Assembly (NCBI GenBank): GCA_049115735.1
Contig: JAGDZP010000025.1
Location: 9,457 to 73,456, forward strand
Direction: 5' to 3'
DNA length: 64,000 bases
From: CAXBNB01 sp049115735
GTDB lineage: Bacteria > Bacteroidota > Bacteroidia > Cytophagales > Cyclobacteriaceae
Part shown: one piece after another, positions 34,507 through 43,596 of the stretch
Layout of the letters: each line of letters begins with the position of its first letter
How positions within the stretch are numbered: the first letter of the stretch is position 1
Position numbers and translations under genes: made by a program
Notes under the pieces: generated by a model
What the model was told of the DNA's origin: nothing
The model's input: the letters and a program-made list of their open reading frames with translations, nothing else
Databases searched by the model: none

Positions 34507-37500
34507 TTAATTCCAAATAAGGACCCGCCTGCTGATCTCAACTCCATCCCCATAAGCATGTACGAGATATAAACCATTATCCACCTGGACATTGTCTAGT
34601 GAGTAAGTTTGATTTAGTGTGCTGGGAAAGAATCCACTATAAACTACTTTGCCCATGACATCTACTATTCTCAGGTTAATATTAGCCTTTTTATTTAGGT
34701 CAAATTTGAACGAAATATCTGATTTGGCAGGGTTGGGGTAAACTCTCAGTCCTTCGCTGTTAATGTCTAAAAGGTTTGGCTCTTTCGAATTAAAAAACTC
34801 GATATCGTCAATGTACATTTTATTACCATTCAGATTGGTAACAACAAAGGCCAGGCGCACCTGATTCCATGTCGCATGTTCTGACAAATCAATAATCTCC
34901 GTTTTCCAATCATTTTCACCTGAAGGTACCCATTCGCTATCTCGTTGAGTGACTGCCAATTCAGCGCCACTCTTATTGTAGACCGTATGGTCATAGCTTC
35001 GTCCACAATTCACCGAAAGTAAGACTCTGAGTCGATCATTGGCACCAAGCGTATTTTTGTTTGCATAGGATAGTTTGAATGACACTGATGCTTCACCACC
35101 ACTTTGTGAAAAGTCTAGAACGGGACTGACGAACCAGTTTTCAACACCTAGTTCGGTATTGTTGAAACCGTCAACCATCAATGCCATGTTTTCCTGGGTT
35201 TCAGAGGGGGCACTAACATACATCCAGTTGTGTGCTTCATCTGTTCTTGCCAACGACCAGCTCTCGTCAATATCGGATGTTTCGAAATCTTCTTTAATGG
35301 GTATGCTATCTTCGTTTGCATCAGTTACGAATTTTTTAACTATCGAGTCATTGTCGCTATTTTGATCCTGAAGACCGTTGGGTTTAGAAACGGAAAATAT
35401 AATATTATGCTCGCCATCTTCCAGGTTTTGAATGACAGGACGGCTAATGTGGCTCTTTCCTGGAAGTAGGTTCAGTTCTGTAAGCTGAATATTCTGTGTT
35501 GACCCGTCCACGGTGTAGGATAGCTCAAAGCTGTCAATGGTTTGGGTGCCTTTATTCTTTATAGTAATGGCTGGAAAAATATCGCTACTGCAGCTCACCG
35601 CAGGAATATTCTCCTCCGACACTATGGCAAGATCATAATCCAATGTGTTTTCCGAAGTGATGACAAAGTCATCCACATAAAGGTTATTGCCCAAGCCATT
35701 ATGACCAATTATGGCGATTACTACGTTTTCATAGCCAACGAATTCAGTAATGTTGATTGCCAGTTCCTCCCATTCCCCAGACCACTCAGGAGTAAAATCT
35801 TCTCGACTGCTTTCGGTGGTGCTTAGCAACAAATTCATACGCTGATAGATGTAATTTTCCTCAGGAAATGTGTTGCCACAATCGGTAGATACCGCAATAG
35901 TCAATGCATCTAATAATTTGTCCGGCAAGCCTGAATAGGCGTATTTCAATGAAATATCAGCCGATGGTAACCCAGACAGATTAAAAACCGGACTTATGAG
36001 AAAATCCAGCTCACCATAGCTATCTGCAGAACTTTCAGAATAAGCCAATTTCATTCCATTGTTACCCAAAACATCATAAGGAGCCTGGGCTTGTCTCCAA
36101 CTCACCAGGTTTCCCGCTGAGTTTGAAACCTGCCAATCAGAGAATGTAAAGTCGAAGCTTTGATGATATGGAATTGTCCTTTCTAATGGAATAACTATTT
36201 GTGTTTCAGCCGAATTGTTCTCTTCGTTTCCATCTGCAGTACCGTTAGTTTGTGTGATTTCAAATCTAAAATGAGCGCTGGTACCTGATCCGATTCCCAG
36301 ATTAGAAAATGAAACGCTTGATGTTGATAATTCAGAAATGATTTCATCAAAGACTATACTCTCTTGGAGGTTATCATCTACATATAAATCAATAGAAAAT
36401 TCGGTAATGGTATTGGTGCCATAGTTTCTTACCTCTATTGTGGGTGTTAGATTTCCATTGCAGTCTCCTGATAGTGGAGATATTATCTGTCTGATTCCAA
36501 GGTCATTTAAGGTAACTATTGGTTCTTCCAGAGCTTTGGATGAAAGCAGTGACTTCCTTCTTGGGCTATTTTCCAACACCGAACGCATCCGCTCCCGTTG
36601 GCAGATGGTGAACAGGTTCATACACTTGTCATCGGTAAAATCCATGTAGTTTTGAAACATATCTACGCTTTCACAAGACACTTCAGAACCGGCTAAAGGG
36701 CAGCTGGTGGTCCATGTTTCTTTTATTGGGGTATCATCACAATAATCATCACTGGTACAGCCGCCCTGACCCCAAATGTGGTTTAGGCCAAGGAAATGAC
36801 CGATCTCGTGAGTGCCAGTCCTTCCTTTTGAGAAAGGAATGGCATTAAATCCTTCACCGAAATATTGGTAGTTGATGACGATTCCGTCGGTCAGTCTGCT
36901 GATCCTAAGGTCATCTTCAAAACCCCTCAGATCACTGACAGGAAATTGAGCATAACCAAATATGTCATCATTGAGAGGGGCTACCCACAAATTTAGATAG
37001 TCTTCAGCAGGCCAATAGCTTTCAGACTTTAATGCTTTATCTGTTCCAAACGAATAAGATTGAAGTGAGCCTTTTTCCCTAAGGATTCCACTTGTAGGAA
37101 GTCCCTCAGGATCTCTTTTAGCGAGTACAAATTGTATCTGAATATCGGCAGCTACGGACGTAAACTCCTCGGGTGTGTCAGAGGCGTCCTCATTCAATCT
37201 TCGAAAGTCCTCATTCAATATTTCTATTTGCGAATGCACTTGTTCGTCGGCCACATTGCTGGCAAAACCTATGCCCTCGCCACGGTGAATCACATGAACA
37301 ACCACAGGTATGGTATAGATGTCATTCTCAGCCTTGGTAGAGAAGGGTTGATTTTTTTTCTTGGAAATTTTATCTTTTAGCCAGGATTCAAATTGCTCGC
37401 TATTTTCAGGGTGGGCAAGTTGCTTGTGTTGATGCTCTTGATAATCAACAGAGCACTTACGTTGAGCACACACATCAAGCGCGAGAATAAATGCGAATAT

Positions 37501-37521
37501 GGCTATTAAAAAAAGGCGCAA
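34507..37521 (-). CDS. Secreted M43 (pappalysin-type) metalloprotease with T9SS sorting domain
   Basis: 1004 residues. Signal peptide (1-19). The catalytic metzincin motif is H238-E-I-G-H-F-L-G-L-N-H248, and the Met-turn is NYMDFTDDKC (Met293), so the zinc site is intact. CARDB-like beta domains and two MAM/jelly-roll-like segments follow (VDDFVITSEN, IDDIEFFNSKEP). The last 80 residues are a type A T9SS sorting domain: VYPNPAKSDISFKFDLN, then DVMGKVVYSG and NGLYLVHAYGDG. The protein is exported to the cell surface or medium by T9SS. The stop is 8 bases past the converging DUF6048 gene. Confidence 0.93.
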   Translation of the reverse strand: MRLFLIAIFAFILALDVCAQRKCSVDYQEHQHKQLAHPENSEQFESWLKDKISKKKNQPFSTKAENDIYTIPVVVHVIHRGEGIGFASNVADEQVHSQIEILNEDFRRLNEDASDTPEEFTSVAADIQIQFVLAKRDPEGLPTSGILREKGSLQSYSFGTDKALKSESYWPAEDYLNLWVAPLNDDIFGYAQFPVSDLRGFEDDLRISRLTDGIVINYQYFGEGFNAIPFSKGRTGTHEIGHFLGLNHIWGQGGCTSDDYCDDTPIKETWTTSCPLAGSEVSCESVDMFQNYMDFTDDKCMNLFTICQRERMRSVLENSPRRKSLLSSKALEEPIVTLNDLGIRQIISPLSGDCNGNLTPTIEVRNYGTNTITEFSIDLYVDDNLQESIVFDEIISELSTSSVSFSNLGIGSGTSAHFRFEITQTNGTADGNEENNSAETQIVIPLERTIPYHQSFDFTFSDWQVSNSAGNLVSWRQAQAPYDVLGNNGMKLAYSESSADSYGELDFLISPVFNLSGLPSADISLKYAYSGLPDKLLDALTIAVSTDCGNTFPEENYIYQRMNLLLSTTESSREDFTPEWSGEWEELAINITEFVGYENVVIAIIGHNGLGNNLYVDDFVITSENTLDYDLAIVSEENIPAVSCSSDIFPAITIKNKGTQTIDSFELSYTVDGSTQNIQLTELNLLPGKSHISRPVIQNLEDGEHNIIFSVSKPNGLQDQNSDNDSIVKKFVTDANEDSIPIKEDFETSDIDESWSLARTDEAHNWMYVSAPSETQENMALMVDGFNNTELGVENWFVSPVLDFSQSGGEASVSFKLSYANKNTLGANDRLRVLLSVNCGRSYDHTVYNKSGAELAVTQRDSEWVPSGENDWKTEIIDLSEHATWNQVRLAFVVTNLNGNKMYIDDIEFFNSKEPNLLDINSEGLRVYPNPAKSDISFKFDLNKKANINLRIVDVMGKVVYSGFFPSTLNQTYSLDNVQVDNGLYLVHAYGDGVEISRRVLIWN

Positions 37522-37555
37522 TGAAATAGTCGAAAAGGTAAATTATGGGTTAAAT

Positions 37556-37576
37556 ATTATCTTCAACGAAGATAAT
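37556..37576. promoter_or_regulatory. Short hairpin between NifU-domain gene and M43 protease gene
   Basis: ATTATCTTC-AAC-GAAGATAAT, 9-bp stem and 3-base loop, 44 bases after the NifU-domain gene ends and 35 before the protease start (minus strand). The T run after it is poor, so it could be a weak terminator or an operator of the protease gene. Confidence 0.4.
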
Positions 37577-37619
37577 TCCCTTTTCATTATACACAAATCA
37601 TAAATGGCAAGATTAAGAT

Positions 37620-37874
37620 CTAATCAATATTGATAGCCTCTATGCCTTTGATCTCCGGGGCTACTCTCTTTACTGCTTCCTCAACACCTGCTTTCATGGT
37701 CATTGGTGACATGGGACATGCACCGCAGGCACCCAGCAGTTCGACCCTCACCATGAAATCGTCACTAATTTCGATCAGTTTTACATCACCACCATCGGCA
37801 AGGAGGTAGGGCCGTATGTTTTCTAGCGCTTGCTCAACCCTTGAAATCAAATCATTTGTGGTATCTGTTTCCAT
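37620..37874 (-). CDS. NifU C-terminal-domain Fe-S protein
   Basis: 84 residues: only the NifU-like domain. GGDVKLIEISDDFMVRVELL then GACGACPMSPMTMK gives the CxxC motif that ligates a transferable 4Fe-4S cluster. Such short proteins act as Fe-S carriers. It lies 29 bases after the mrp-type gene on the same strand, so the two form a Fe-S cluster handling pair. Confidence 0.92.
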   Translation of the reverse strand: METDTTNDLISRVEQALENIRPYLLADGGDVKLIEISDDFMVRVELLGACGACPMSPMTMKAGVEEAVKRVAPEIKGIEAINID

Positions 37875-37903
37875 ATTCCTTATGTCAAACGTAGGAACCT
37901 ATA

Positions 37904-38998
37904 CTATCGGTTCATTTCTACGATCTTAGTTTTTTCTTTTGAGGCATTTCTGATGGCTACCTGACGGGCAACTTCTTCGGCTAAGTTCGTAAATGCTTCT
38001 TCTACTACGCCTTCTTTCAGCACCGCTGGGTAACCAATATCACCACTCTCGCGGATAGATTGTACCAATGGTATCTCACCTAAGAAAGGCACATCGTTTT
38101 CTTCAGCCAGTTTTTTACCGCCTTCTTTACCAAATAAATAATACTTGTTATCTGGCAATTCTTCCGGTGTGAAGTAAGACATATTTTCCACAGTGCCTAA
38201 TACCGGAACATTGATCTGGGGCTGTTTGAACATTGCCAGACCTTTTCTTGCATCAGCTAGAGCAACTTTCTGAGGTGTTGTAACCAGAACCGCACCGGTA
38301 ACTGGTACAGATTGTACCAGGGTAAGGTGAATATCACTTGTGCCCGGAGGCAGGTCAATCAAAAGATAATCTAACTCACCCCATTCTACATCACCTATGA
38401 ACTGCTTAAGAGCTGAGCTGGCCATTGGCCCTCTCCATACAATAGCTCCATCTGATGGCGTCAAAAAACCTATAGAGACTAGTTTGACACCATATTGCTG
38501 AACAGGGATAATCATATTCTTTTCACCCTTCTTAATTACTTCTGGCTTTTCATATTCACAATTGAACATTGTTGGAATGGATGGGCCAAAAATGTCAGCA
38601 TCAATTACACCTACATTCGCGCCAGTCTTGGCCAGAGCAGCTGCGAGGTTCGCCGTAACTGTAGATTTGCCGACACCACCTTTCCCAGAAGCTACTGCTA
38701 TTATATTTTTCACATTTGGTAAAAGCAGAGAATTGTCACGCGTAGTGGTAACATTGGAAGTCATATTTATTGATACTTCCAGCTTATCCGAATTAACCTT
38801 GTCTATGGCACCCAGGCAGTTTTGTTTTATAATCTCCTTCAATGGACATGCAGGAGTAGTTAGCTCGACAGAGAAGCTAATTTTCTTCTCATCAACCACC
38901 AAATCCTTAATCATGCCAAGGGTTACCAAATCCTTCTTTAGATCAGGGTCTTCAACTGTTCTCAGTGCCCCTAAAATATCTTCTTTGCTTACACTCAA
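37904..38998 (-). CDS. Mrp/NBP35-family ATP-binding Fe-S carrier
   Basis: 364 residues. The N-terminal MIP18/DUF59 domain (about 1-90) is followed by the deviant Walker A of the Mrp family, ASGKGGVGKSTVTANLA. GVIDADIFGPS and LIDLPPGTSDIHLTLVQ are the switch and Walker B regions. The late site usually holding CPxC is here ENMSYFTPEELPDNKYYLFG, without cysteines, as is common in Bacteroidota. It is likely involved in cluster delivery with the NifU-domain protein. ATG 38998 gives a normal N-terminus. Divergent from dnaG. Confidence 0.93.
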   Translation of the reverse strand: MSVSKEDILGALRTVEDPDLKKDLVTLGMIKDLVVDEKKISFSVELTTPACPLKEIIKQNCLGAIDKVNSDKLEVSINMTSNVTTTRDNSLLLPNVKNIIAVASGKGGVGKSTVTANLAAALAKTGANVGVIDADIFGPSIPTMFNCEYEKPEVIKKGEKNMIIPVQQYGVKLVSIGFLTPSDGAIVWRGPMASSALKQFIGDVEWGELDYLLIDLPPGTSDIHLTLVQSVPVTGAVLVTTPQKVALADARKGLAMFKQPQINVPVLGTVENMSYFTPEELPDNKYYLFGKEGGKKLAEENDVPFLGEIPLVQSIRESGDIGYPAVLKEGVVEEAFTNLAEEVARQVAIRNASKEKTKIVEMNR

Positions 38999-39085
38999 TT
39001 GCCAGTGATTTACTATTTTGAAAAATATATCGCAAGTTACATCATATAGCCATTTTTTAAATCATATAAAGATTGAAATAAGTTT

Positions 39086-39093
39086 TAGATTTG
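39086..39093 (+). promoter_or_regulatory. Candidate -7 box of dnaG
   Basis: TAGATTTG, exact TAnnTTTG match, 34 bases before the dnaG ATG. The -33 element is not clear. Confidence 0.45.
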
Positions 39094-39127
39094 CTTCTTA
39101 ATTCCCGTTTTTCACTACACTTTTTCT

Positions 39128-41065
39128 ATGATTGCTCAGCGTACCATTGACGAAATAAAATCCAGAATGGATATTTATGAGGTGGTGGGTGATTTTGTGC
39201 GGTTGAAAAAAAGCGGTAGTAGCTACAAGGCACTCAGTCCGTTTACCAACGAAAAGACGCCATCTTTTATGGTGTCTCCTTCTAAGGGAATCTTCAAGTG
39301 TTTTAGTTCTGGTAAGGGCGGTGATGCCATCAATTTTCTCCAGGAAGTAGACGGCCTGAGTTATGTGGAGGCTCTTCGATACCTGGCGCAGAAATACGGC
39401 ATTCAGGTAGAAGAAGATGAAGTGCCTGAAAATTTCGCGGAAGAGCAGAATCAGCGGGAAAGCCTGTACATCATCCTCAATTTTGCGAAGGAATACTACA
39501 AAGAAAACATTCATAATAGTGATGAGGGAAAAAGTGTTGGGCTGTCTTACTTCAAAGAGCGAGGTTTCAGCGAAGGCACCATCAATACTTTTGATCTGGG
39601 GTATGCCTTTGACAAGTGGGACGGGCTGATTCAACATGCCAAAGAGAATGGGCATAAGGAAGAATTTCTAGAGAAGGCAGGTCTCAAAATTGTTAAGGAA
39701 GAGAAGCAATATGATCGCTTCCGAGGCAGAGTCATTTTTCCTATCCACAACATCACTGGTAAGGTTATAGCCTTTGGTGCGAGGATACTGAAAACGGATA
39801 AAAACCAACCCAAATACATCAATAGCCCGGAGACGGACCTGTATCATAAGAGCAATATTCTCTATGGTATTTTTCAGGCGAAGAATGCCATTCGGAATGA
39901 GGATAATTGCTATCTCGTTGAGGGATATACGGATGTGATTTCGTTGCACCAGGCAGGCATCACTAATGTGGTGGCATCCTCAGGAACGTCTTTGACTGAG
40001 GAGCAGATCAAGTTGATCAAACGCTTCAGTGACAATGTAACAGTACTTTTTGATGGTGATGCCGCAGGACTCAAAGCATCTCTGAGGGGAATAGATATGA
40101 TCCTCGCCGGAGGGCTGAATGTGAAGGCGGTTACGTTTCCAGAAGGTGAAGATCCGGATAGTTATGCCAAAGCACTCGGAGATGAGGAGTTCAAGCAATT
40201 TCTCAGTGATAATGCCCAGGATTTTATAGGCTTCAAGACTTCTCTGTTCATTGAGGAAGGAAAGAATGACCCGCTCAAAAAGGCCGAATCGATTAGGGAG
40301 CTGGTACAGAGTATTTCTCAGATTCCTGATGCGATCAAACGAACGGTGTACATACAGGAATGCAGCAACCTGATGAGCATTGAGGAGTCTACCTTGATCA
40401 ATGAGTTGAACAAACTTCTGATAAAGAAGGGGCGTGATGCACAGAGAAAAGAAGAGAGGGGAAGCGAATATGTCAATATAGGAACTGGCATAGATGAAAT
40501 TGAGAAGCCGGAGATTAGAAAGGGCCTTTTTGATGAAGCTATTAAAAATGAAGAATTTGAGTGTATTCGTCTTTTGTTGAACTATGGTGACAAAGAGTTA
40601 AAAACGGATCAAGATTATGCAGTCAATCTTGTTGAGTATTTTTTGAATGAATCTGAAGATGTAAGTTTCACAATTCCCGTGTACCAAAAGATATTCGAAT
40701 TATTTAAGTCAAAGTTAGAATCTGGAATTGTAATTGATCTGCATTACTTGATGGAATTGGACGATAAAGAAATCAAGTCCGAGGCAGTAAATATGTCACT
40801 TAGCAGGGAGACAAGTGCCAATTGGATGGACAAGAATAAAATTTTCATTCCCGAAGAAAAAAATGATCTACGTCTTGAGGCTTATCAGAAAATTTTAAGG
40901 CTGAAACTAAGAATAATAAGCAGAATGTCATTTGACGTTCTACAAGAATTGAAGTCCACTGATAAAGAGAATGAGGTGATAGAAATTCAAAAGAAGATGA
41001 AGGCATTAAAACAGATGGAGACTTCTTTAGCTGATTTACTGAATGGCTATGTTGTAATGAGGTAG
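39128..41065 (+). CDS. dnaG: DNA primase
   Basis: Makes RNA primers at the replication fork. 645 residues. N-terminal zinc-ribbon region: LSPFTNEKTPSF and FKCFSSGKGGDAINFL, with three of the four usual zinc ligands replaced (Ser37, Thr40, Cys58, Ser61). The catalytic core follows, then TOPRIM with CYLVEGYTDVISLHQAG, SSGTSLTEEQ, and LFDGDAAGLKAS, whose acidic metal ligands are intact. The C-terminal third (about 430-645) is a divergent helicase-binding domain. Bacteroidota primases often show this loss, so it need not be a defect. Confidence 0.95.
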   Translation: MIAQRTIDEIKSRMDIYEVVGDFVRLKKSGSSYKALSPFTNEKTPSFMVSPSKGIFKCFSSGKGGDAINFLQEVDGLSYVEALRYLAQKYGIQVEEDEVPENFAEEQNQRESLYIILNFAKEYYKENIHNSDEGKSVGLSYFKERGFSEGTINTFDLGYAFDKWDGLIQHAKENGHKEEFLEKAGLKIVKEEKQYDRFRGRVIFPIHNITGKVIAFGARILKTDKNQPKYINSPETDLYHKSNILYGIFQAKNAIRNEDNCYLVEGYTDVISLHQAGITNVVASSGTSLTEEQIKLIKRFSDNVTVLFDGDAAGLKASLRGIDMILAGGLNVKAVTFPEGEDPDSYAKALGDEEFKQFLSDNAQDFIGFKTSLFIEEGKNDPLKKAESIRELVQSISQIPDAIKRTVYIQECSNLMSIEESTLINELNKLLIKKGRDAQRKEERGSEYVNIGTGIDEIEKPEIRKGLFDEAIKNEEFECIRLLLNYGDKELKTDQDYAVNLVEYFLNESEDVSFTIPVYQKIFELFKSKLESGIVIDLHYLMELDDKEIKSEAVNMSLSRETSANWMDKNKIFIPEEKNDLRLEAYQKILRLKLRIISRMSFDVLQELKSTDKENEVIEIQKKMKALKQMETSLADLLNGYVVMR

Positions 41066-41097
41066 TAAAATTGAATTAGAAAAATAAATATAAAAAA

Positions 41098-42318
41098 GTG
41101 ATAGAACTAGATAAAATATCGGACGCCATTGAGGCAATCAAAAGAGGAGAAGTCGTAATCGTGGTGGACGATGAGGATAGGGAGAATGAAGGGGATTTTA
41201 TATGCGCGGCAGAGAGCATCACACCTGAGATAGTCAACTTTATGGCTACCCATGGTCGTGGGTTGATATGCGCCCCACTGATAGAAGAAAGGTGTGAGGA
41301 ACTGGAGTTGGAATTGATGGTGGGAAAAAATACAGCCCTGCACGAAACACCGTTTACAGTATCCATTGATCTGATTAGCGATCAAACTACAACTGGTATT
41401 TCAGCCAATGATAGAGCACTCACTATCAGAGCACTTGTGGAACCGGATACAGATCCAAAAGTGCTCGGAAAGCCCGGTCATATATTTCCATTAAAGGCAA
41501 AAGCCGGTGGTGTACTGAGGAGATCAGGACACACAGAGGCTGCTATTGATCTTGCCAGATTAGCAGGGATGTATCCTGCAGGTGTTTTAGTAGAAATATT
41601 GAATGAAGATGGCTCTATGGCTCGTCTTCCCGATTTGAGAATAGTGGCAGACAAGTTTGGACTGAAACTGGTTTCTATCAAGGATTTGATTGCTTACAGA
41701 ATGGAGAAGGAATCTTTGATAGAAAGACATGTGGATGTAGATATGCCAACAAAATATGGGAACTTCAAATTGGTGGCATATAAGCAAACCAATACCGATG
41801 AGAATCACATGGCACTTGTAAAGGGAGAATGGGAAGAAAACGAACCAGTGATGGTGAGGGTACATTCTTCTTGCGTGACAGGGGATATTTTCGGTTCTTG
41901 CCGATGCGACTGTGGTAGTCAGCTACACAGCGCTATGAACATGGTGGAGAAAGAAGGTAAAGGTGTGGTGCTATACATGAATCAGGAAGGTCGTGGTATT
42001 GGATTAATCAATAAACTAAAAGCCTACAAGCTACAAGAAGAGGGTATGGATACTGTAGAAGCCAACCTGAAATTAGGCTTTGATATGGACCAAAGAGACT
42101 ATGGTGTAGGTGCTCAAATTCTCAATGATCTTGGCATTAGTAAGATAAAATTGCTCACCAACAACCCAAAAAAGCGCGTGGGTTTAATGGGATATGGCCT
42201 GGAAATTGTTGATAATATACCGATTGAAATAGTTCCAAATGAGCACAATAAGAAGTATCTTGAAACGAAGAGAGACAAAATGGGGCATAGCATTCTCAAG
42301 AATGAAACGAGTGATTAG
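41098..42318 (+). CDS. ribBA: Bifunctional 3,4-dihydroxy-2-butanone 4-phosphate synthase / GTP cyclohydrolase II
   Basis: Supplies both precursors of riboflavin. 406 residues. N-terminal RibB half (1-200): VVDDEDRENEGDFICAAE and HTEAAIDLARLAG with the catalytic acidic residues and His. C-terminal RibA half (205-400): VHSSCVTGDIFGSCRCDCG, where the three Cys bind zinc, MNQEGRGIGLINKLKAYKLQE, and LLTNNPKK. Both halves look active. Start is GTG at 41098; no ATG fits the N-terminus. It lies 32 bases after dnaG, and the next secreted-protein gene overlaps its end. Confidence 0.96.
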   Translation: MIELDKISDAIEAIKRGEVVIVVDDEDRENEGDFICAAESITPEIVNFMATHGRGLICAPLIEERCEELELELMVGKNTALHETPFTVSIDLISDQTTTGISANDRALTIRALVEPDTDPKVLGKPGHIFPLKAKAGGVLRRSGHTEAAIDLARLAGMYPAGVLVEILNEDGSMARLPDLRIVADKFGLKLVSIKDLIAYRMEKESLIERHVDVDMPTKYGNFKLVAYKQTNTDENHMALVKGEWEENEPVMVRVHSSCVTGDIFGSCRCDCGSQLHSAMNMVEKEGKGVVLYMNQEGRGIGLINKLKAYKLQEEGMDTVEANLKLGFDMDQRDYGVGAQILNDLGISKIKLLTNNPKKRVGLMGYGLEIVDNIPIEIVPNEHNKKYLETKRDKMGHSILKNETSD

Positions 42319-42922
42319 ATATACAACTATAGCATTTTTACTATTTTCATATACTCTCTCCAATGCACAGGATTTTCCTTCGCGCGTTTGGCATGAGGGT
42401 TATTTGGTGACAGCCAAGGAAGATACGGTCAGGGGGATGGTCAAGTATGATATGGATACGGATATCGTACAGGTGATCATCAGTCAGGATCAGGTCAAGA
42501 CCTTCAGTAGCAAGAAAATACTCTATTTCGAAATCTATGATAAGACGGTGAAAAATTATCGCCAGTTTTATTCGCTACCCTTTCAAGTTAACCTCAATTA
42601 CAAGACTATGTCAATTTTTGAGGTATTGTATGAAGGTCCTTTGACTTTACTGGTGAAGGAGAAGATAGTTACGGTATCAGACCCTTATAGCCAGTCCTAC
42701 TACAATGGACCAACCATGTCCAGAGAAAAGCTCGCGTATTCCTATTATTTCATCGATCAAAAAGGAGTGATGCAAGAATATACCAGCGGTAAGAAGAATG
42801 ATCTTCTGGTTATCCTTAAGAGAAACCAAAACAAAGTAAGAGACTACATCAAGAGCAATCGCCTCAAAACAGACAAAATGAGGGATATCGTTAGGATTAC
42901 GGCTTTTTATAATTCGTTGTAG
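42302..42922 (+). CDS. Secreted hypothetical protein
   Basis: 206 residues. Signal peptide MKRVIRYTTIAFLLFSYTLS-NAQ, then a beta-rich domain beginning WHEGYLVTAKEDTVRGMVKYD, which resembles repeats of the kind seen in Bacteroidota periplasmic proteins. No family recognised. ATG 42302 overlaps ribBA by 17 bases in another frame, so it may be co-translated. The longer in-frame start at 42239 lies within ribBA and adds 21 non-secretory residues. Confidence 0.7.
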   Translation: MKRVIRYTTIAFLLFSYTLSNAQDFPSRVWHEGYLVTAKEDTVRGMVKYDMDTDIVQVIISQDQVKTFSSKKILYFEIYDKTVKNYRQFYSLPFQVNLNYKTMSIFEVLYEGPLTLLVKEKIVTVSDPYSQSYYNGPTMSREKLAYSYYFIDQKGVMQEYTSGKKNDLLVILKRNQNKVRDYIKSNRLKTDKMRDIVRITAFYNSL

Positions 42923-42940
42923 TAATCTGATTTTAAAAAA

Positions 42941-43549
42941 ATGAATAATTTTTTTTGGCTCTGGGCAAACCTGTTGCTGTTACATAGCACGGCTATTGCA
43001 CAAACAGCAATAATTAGGTTCGATCAATTCACAGTTCAAATTCCAGGTTTGGCATTATGGAACCAGAGCCAATTACATGATTCAGTACATTACCAAACTG
43101 CTGAAGTTTATATGGAGCTAGGTGAGGCATTAGAAGGTTCTAATGTTCATATTGTCGACCATTCCATAAAACAATTGCAAGTTGAACAAAAAATGGAAAC
43201 AAGCATTACAATCATGGGTGAGGGCCCACATTGTGATTTACTTAATTGGAAGCATTTTGATACTGGTTGGCAAGAACTTAACCAAGAGAAATCAAATTTG
43301 TTTAATACAATAATGTATTCCCCAAAAACAGCTAATTTATTTCCTGAAGTATCAATGAATGACGTTAAGGAAGCGGTAAAAAAGGAATGCGGAGATGGTT
43401 GGGCAGAGAAGATTCGCAATCTAACATCAATTCTAGAATATCCAAGTACTGTGGGGACCAGTCGTTACTTCCTGAGGATTTCGGGTATTAATGAGAGTGG
43501 CAAAATAATTCAAAAGTTGATAATTCTTAATTACCCTATGGGTTGCTAA
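42941..43549 (+). CDS. Secreted hypothetical protein
   Basis: 202 residues. A signal peptide (about 1-20: FFWLWANLLLLHSTAIA-QT) followed by a mixed alpha/beta domain with few distinguishing motifs; two Cys occur (GPHCDLLNW and KKECGDGW). No family recognised. It follows the previous secreted-protein gene after 18 bases, so probably the same transcript, and converges with hom. Confidence 0.6.
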   Translation: MNNFFWLWANLLLLHSTAIAQTAIIRFDQFTVQIPGLALWNQSQLHDSVHYQTAEVYMELGEALEGSNVHIVDHSIKQLQVEQKMETSITIMGEGPHCDLLNWKHFDTGWQELNQEKSNLFNTIMYSPKTANLFPEVSMNDVKEAVKKECGDGWAEKIRNLTSILEYPSTVGTSRYFLRISGINESGKIIQKLIILNYPMGC

Positions 43550-43596
43550 GAATTAAATTAAAGCAGCTACTAACTGATACCACTTCAAGAATTAGC

